Source of the DNA: Hemicentrotus pulcherrimus
Lineage: Eukaryota > Echinodermata > Echinoidea > Camarodonta > Strongylocentrotidae
Direction of reading: 5' to 3'
Length of the DNA: 18,910 nt
Assembly: GCA_003118195.1 (NCBI GenBank)
Contig: BEXV01000022.1
Span: 186,342 to 205,251, forward strand
Part shown: positions 18,443 to 18,910 of the stretch, piece by piece
How the letters are laid out: every line of letters starts with the position of its first letter
Position numbering within the stretch: position 1 is the first letter of the stretch
The notes under the pieces: generated by a model
Database searches by the model: none
Seen by the model: only the letters and a program-made list of their open reading frames with translations
What the model was told of the DNA's origin: nothing
Program-made: the position numbers and the translations under genes

Positions 18443-18559
18443 TACTGTCGAGGGTGTGAACGCTTTCCTTGCGCAAAGACTTGAAAAGGCCAAGGAAAAC
18501 CTGGAAGATGTGGAGCAAAACATTCGTAAACTCACCGGAGGAGATTCCACCGAAAGAAG
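18438..18559 (+). CDS. PNN: Pinin (PNN), first coding exon, 3'-partial
   Basis: ATG at 18438 in the context TTCAAGATGGC; 122 bases to donor AGAAG|GTAATT, leaving a split codon. It encodes 40 residues. Residues 15-36, LEKAKENLEDVEQNIRKLTG then GD, match the pinin N terminus (LEKAKESLKNVDENIRKLTG then RD), and the exon ends where vertebrate exon 1 does. The segment is a short amphipathic coiled-coil helix. Known: pinin is a nuclear-speckle and desmosome-associated protein that joins RNPS1 and SAP18 in the PSAP complex at exon junctions. The remaining exons are right of the window. Only 40 residues are visible, but the match is specific. Confidence 0.87.
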
Positions 18560-18910
18560 GTAATTTGGAAGTTTATTTCAATGTGATTTCCGATGTTATA
18601 ATATGCACTGTTTGTGGGACAGCTTTGCAAGTTTCGTTTGTGTGTCACTGTGTGTTCATGATCAACCATGCTGGTCACATCGCCAGTTCCGTGAACGCGG
18701 ACGTGGCCATCCCCAAGGCCCGGTGCCTGCGGGTGAGCTAGGGCAACTGGCTAGGCTTCGGCTTCGGCTTATCCCAGCAGAGCTGATGCAGCTGCCCTGC
18801 TGAATGCAAGTGAGAGCTAGATTTAACTTAATAAATAATTAGATATAGATCTAGTCTAATATCAATGTCTTTGTTAACACTAACACTAGATCTAGTCTAG
18901 TCTAGAACTT
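18560..18910 (+). other. Start of pinin intron 1
   Basis: No further exon is seen before the right edge. The end is marked by clustered CTAGATCTAG/TCTAG words (18846-18905). A short triple GGCTTC run occurs near 18755. Open frames that run on from the exon into this stretch are intron read-through. Confidence 0.65.

Noticed and set aside
18469..18803. Plus-strand frames overlapping and following the pinin exon
   Set aside because: They are in other frames than pinin or run through its donor into intron sequence.

Overview
The window looks like nuclear DNA from a marine invertebrate animal. It is AT-rich, its genes are split by introns of about 600 to 1,900 bases with normal GT-AG borders, and it carries fold-back elements, a tRNA-derived SINE, (ATT)n runs and many ACATGTA and CTAGATCTAG motifs. 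That mix suggests an echinoderm, perhaps a sea urchin. The species assignment is an inference.

Layout: (1) Bases 1-6465, plus strand: the 3' seven coding exons of ITPK1, an inositol polyphosphate kinase of the ATP-grasp fold. The first roughly 90 codons lie upstream of the window. (2) About 6466-11700: probable long ITPK1 3' UTR, interrupted at 7228-7739 by a fold-back mobile element. (3) About 11700-12375: short gap between two convergent transcripts. (4) 18204 down to 14670, minus strand: a four-exon gene that I assembled by splice phase. It encodes a divergent profilin-family protein of 138 residues. Its probable 3' UTR runs left to about 12376 and carries a SINE in sense orientation at 14080-14427. 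(5) 18438 to the right edge, plus strand: first coding exon of pinin (PNN), a nuclear splicing-periphery and exon-junction protein. The rest lies beyond the window.

The profilin-like gene and pinin are head to head, with 233 bases between start codons. That gap is CpG-rich and contains a perfect kappaB-type palindrome, and a YY1-like site overlaps the pinin ATG, so a shared bidirectional promoter is likely. ITPK1 and the profilin-like gene converge.

The most notable items are the divergent profilin gene, the near-perfect 87-bp-arm hairpin inside an ITPK1 intron, the 512-bp fold-back element with a duplicated left end, the nested palindrome at 16570-16820, and a G-run quartet at 13874-13897. 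No bacterial, viral or CRISPR features were seen.
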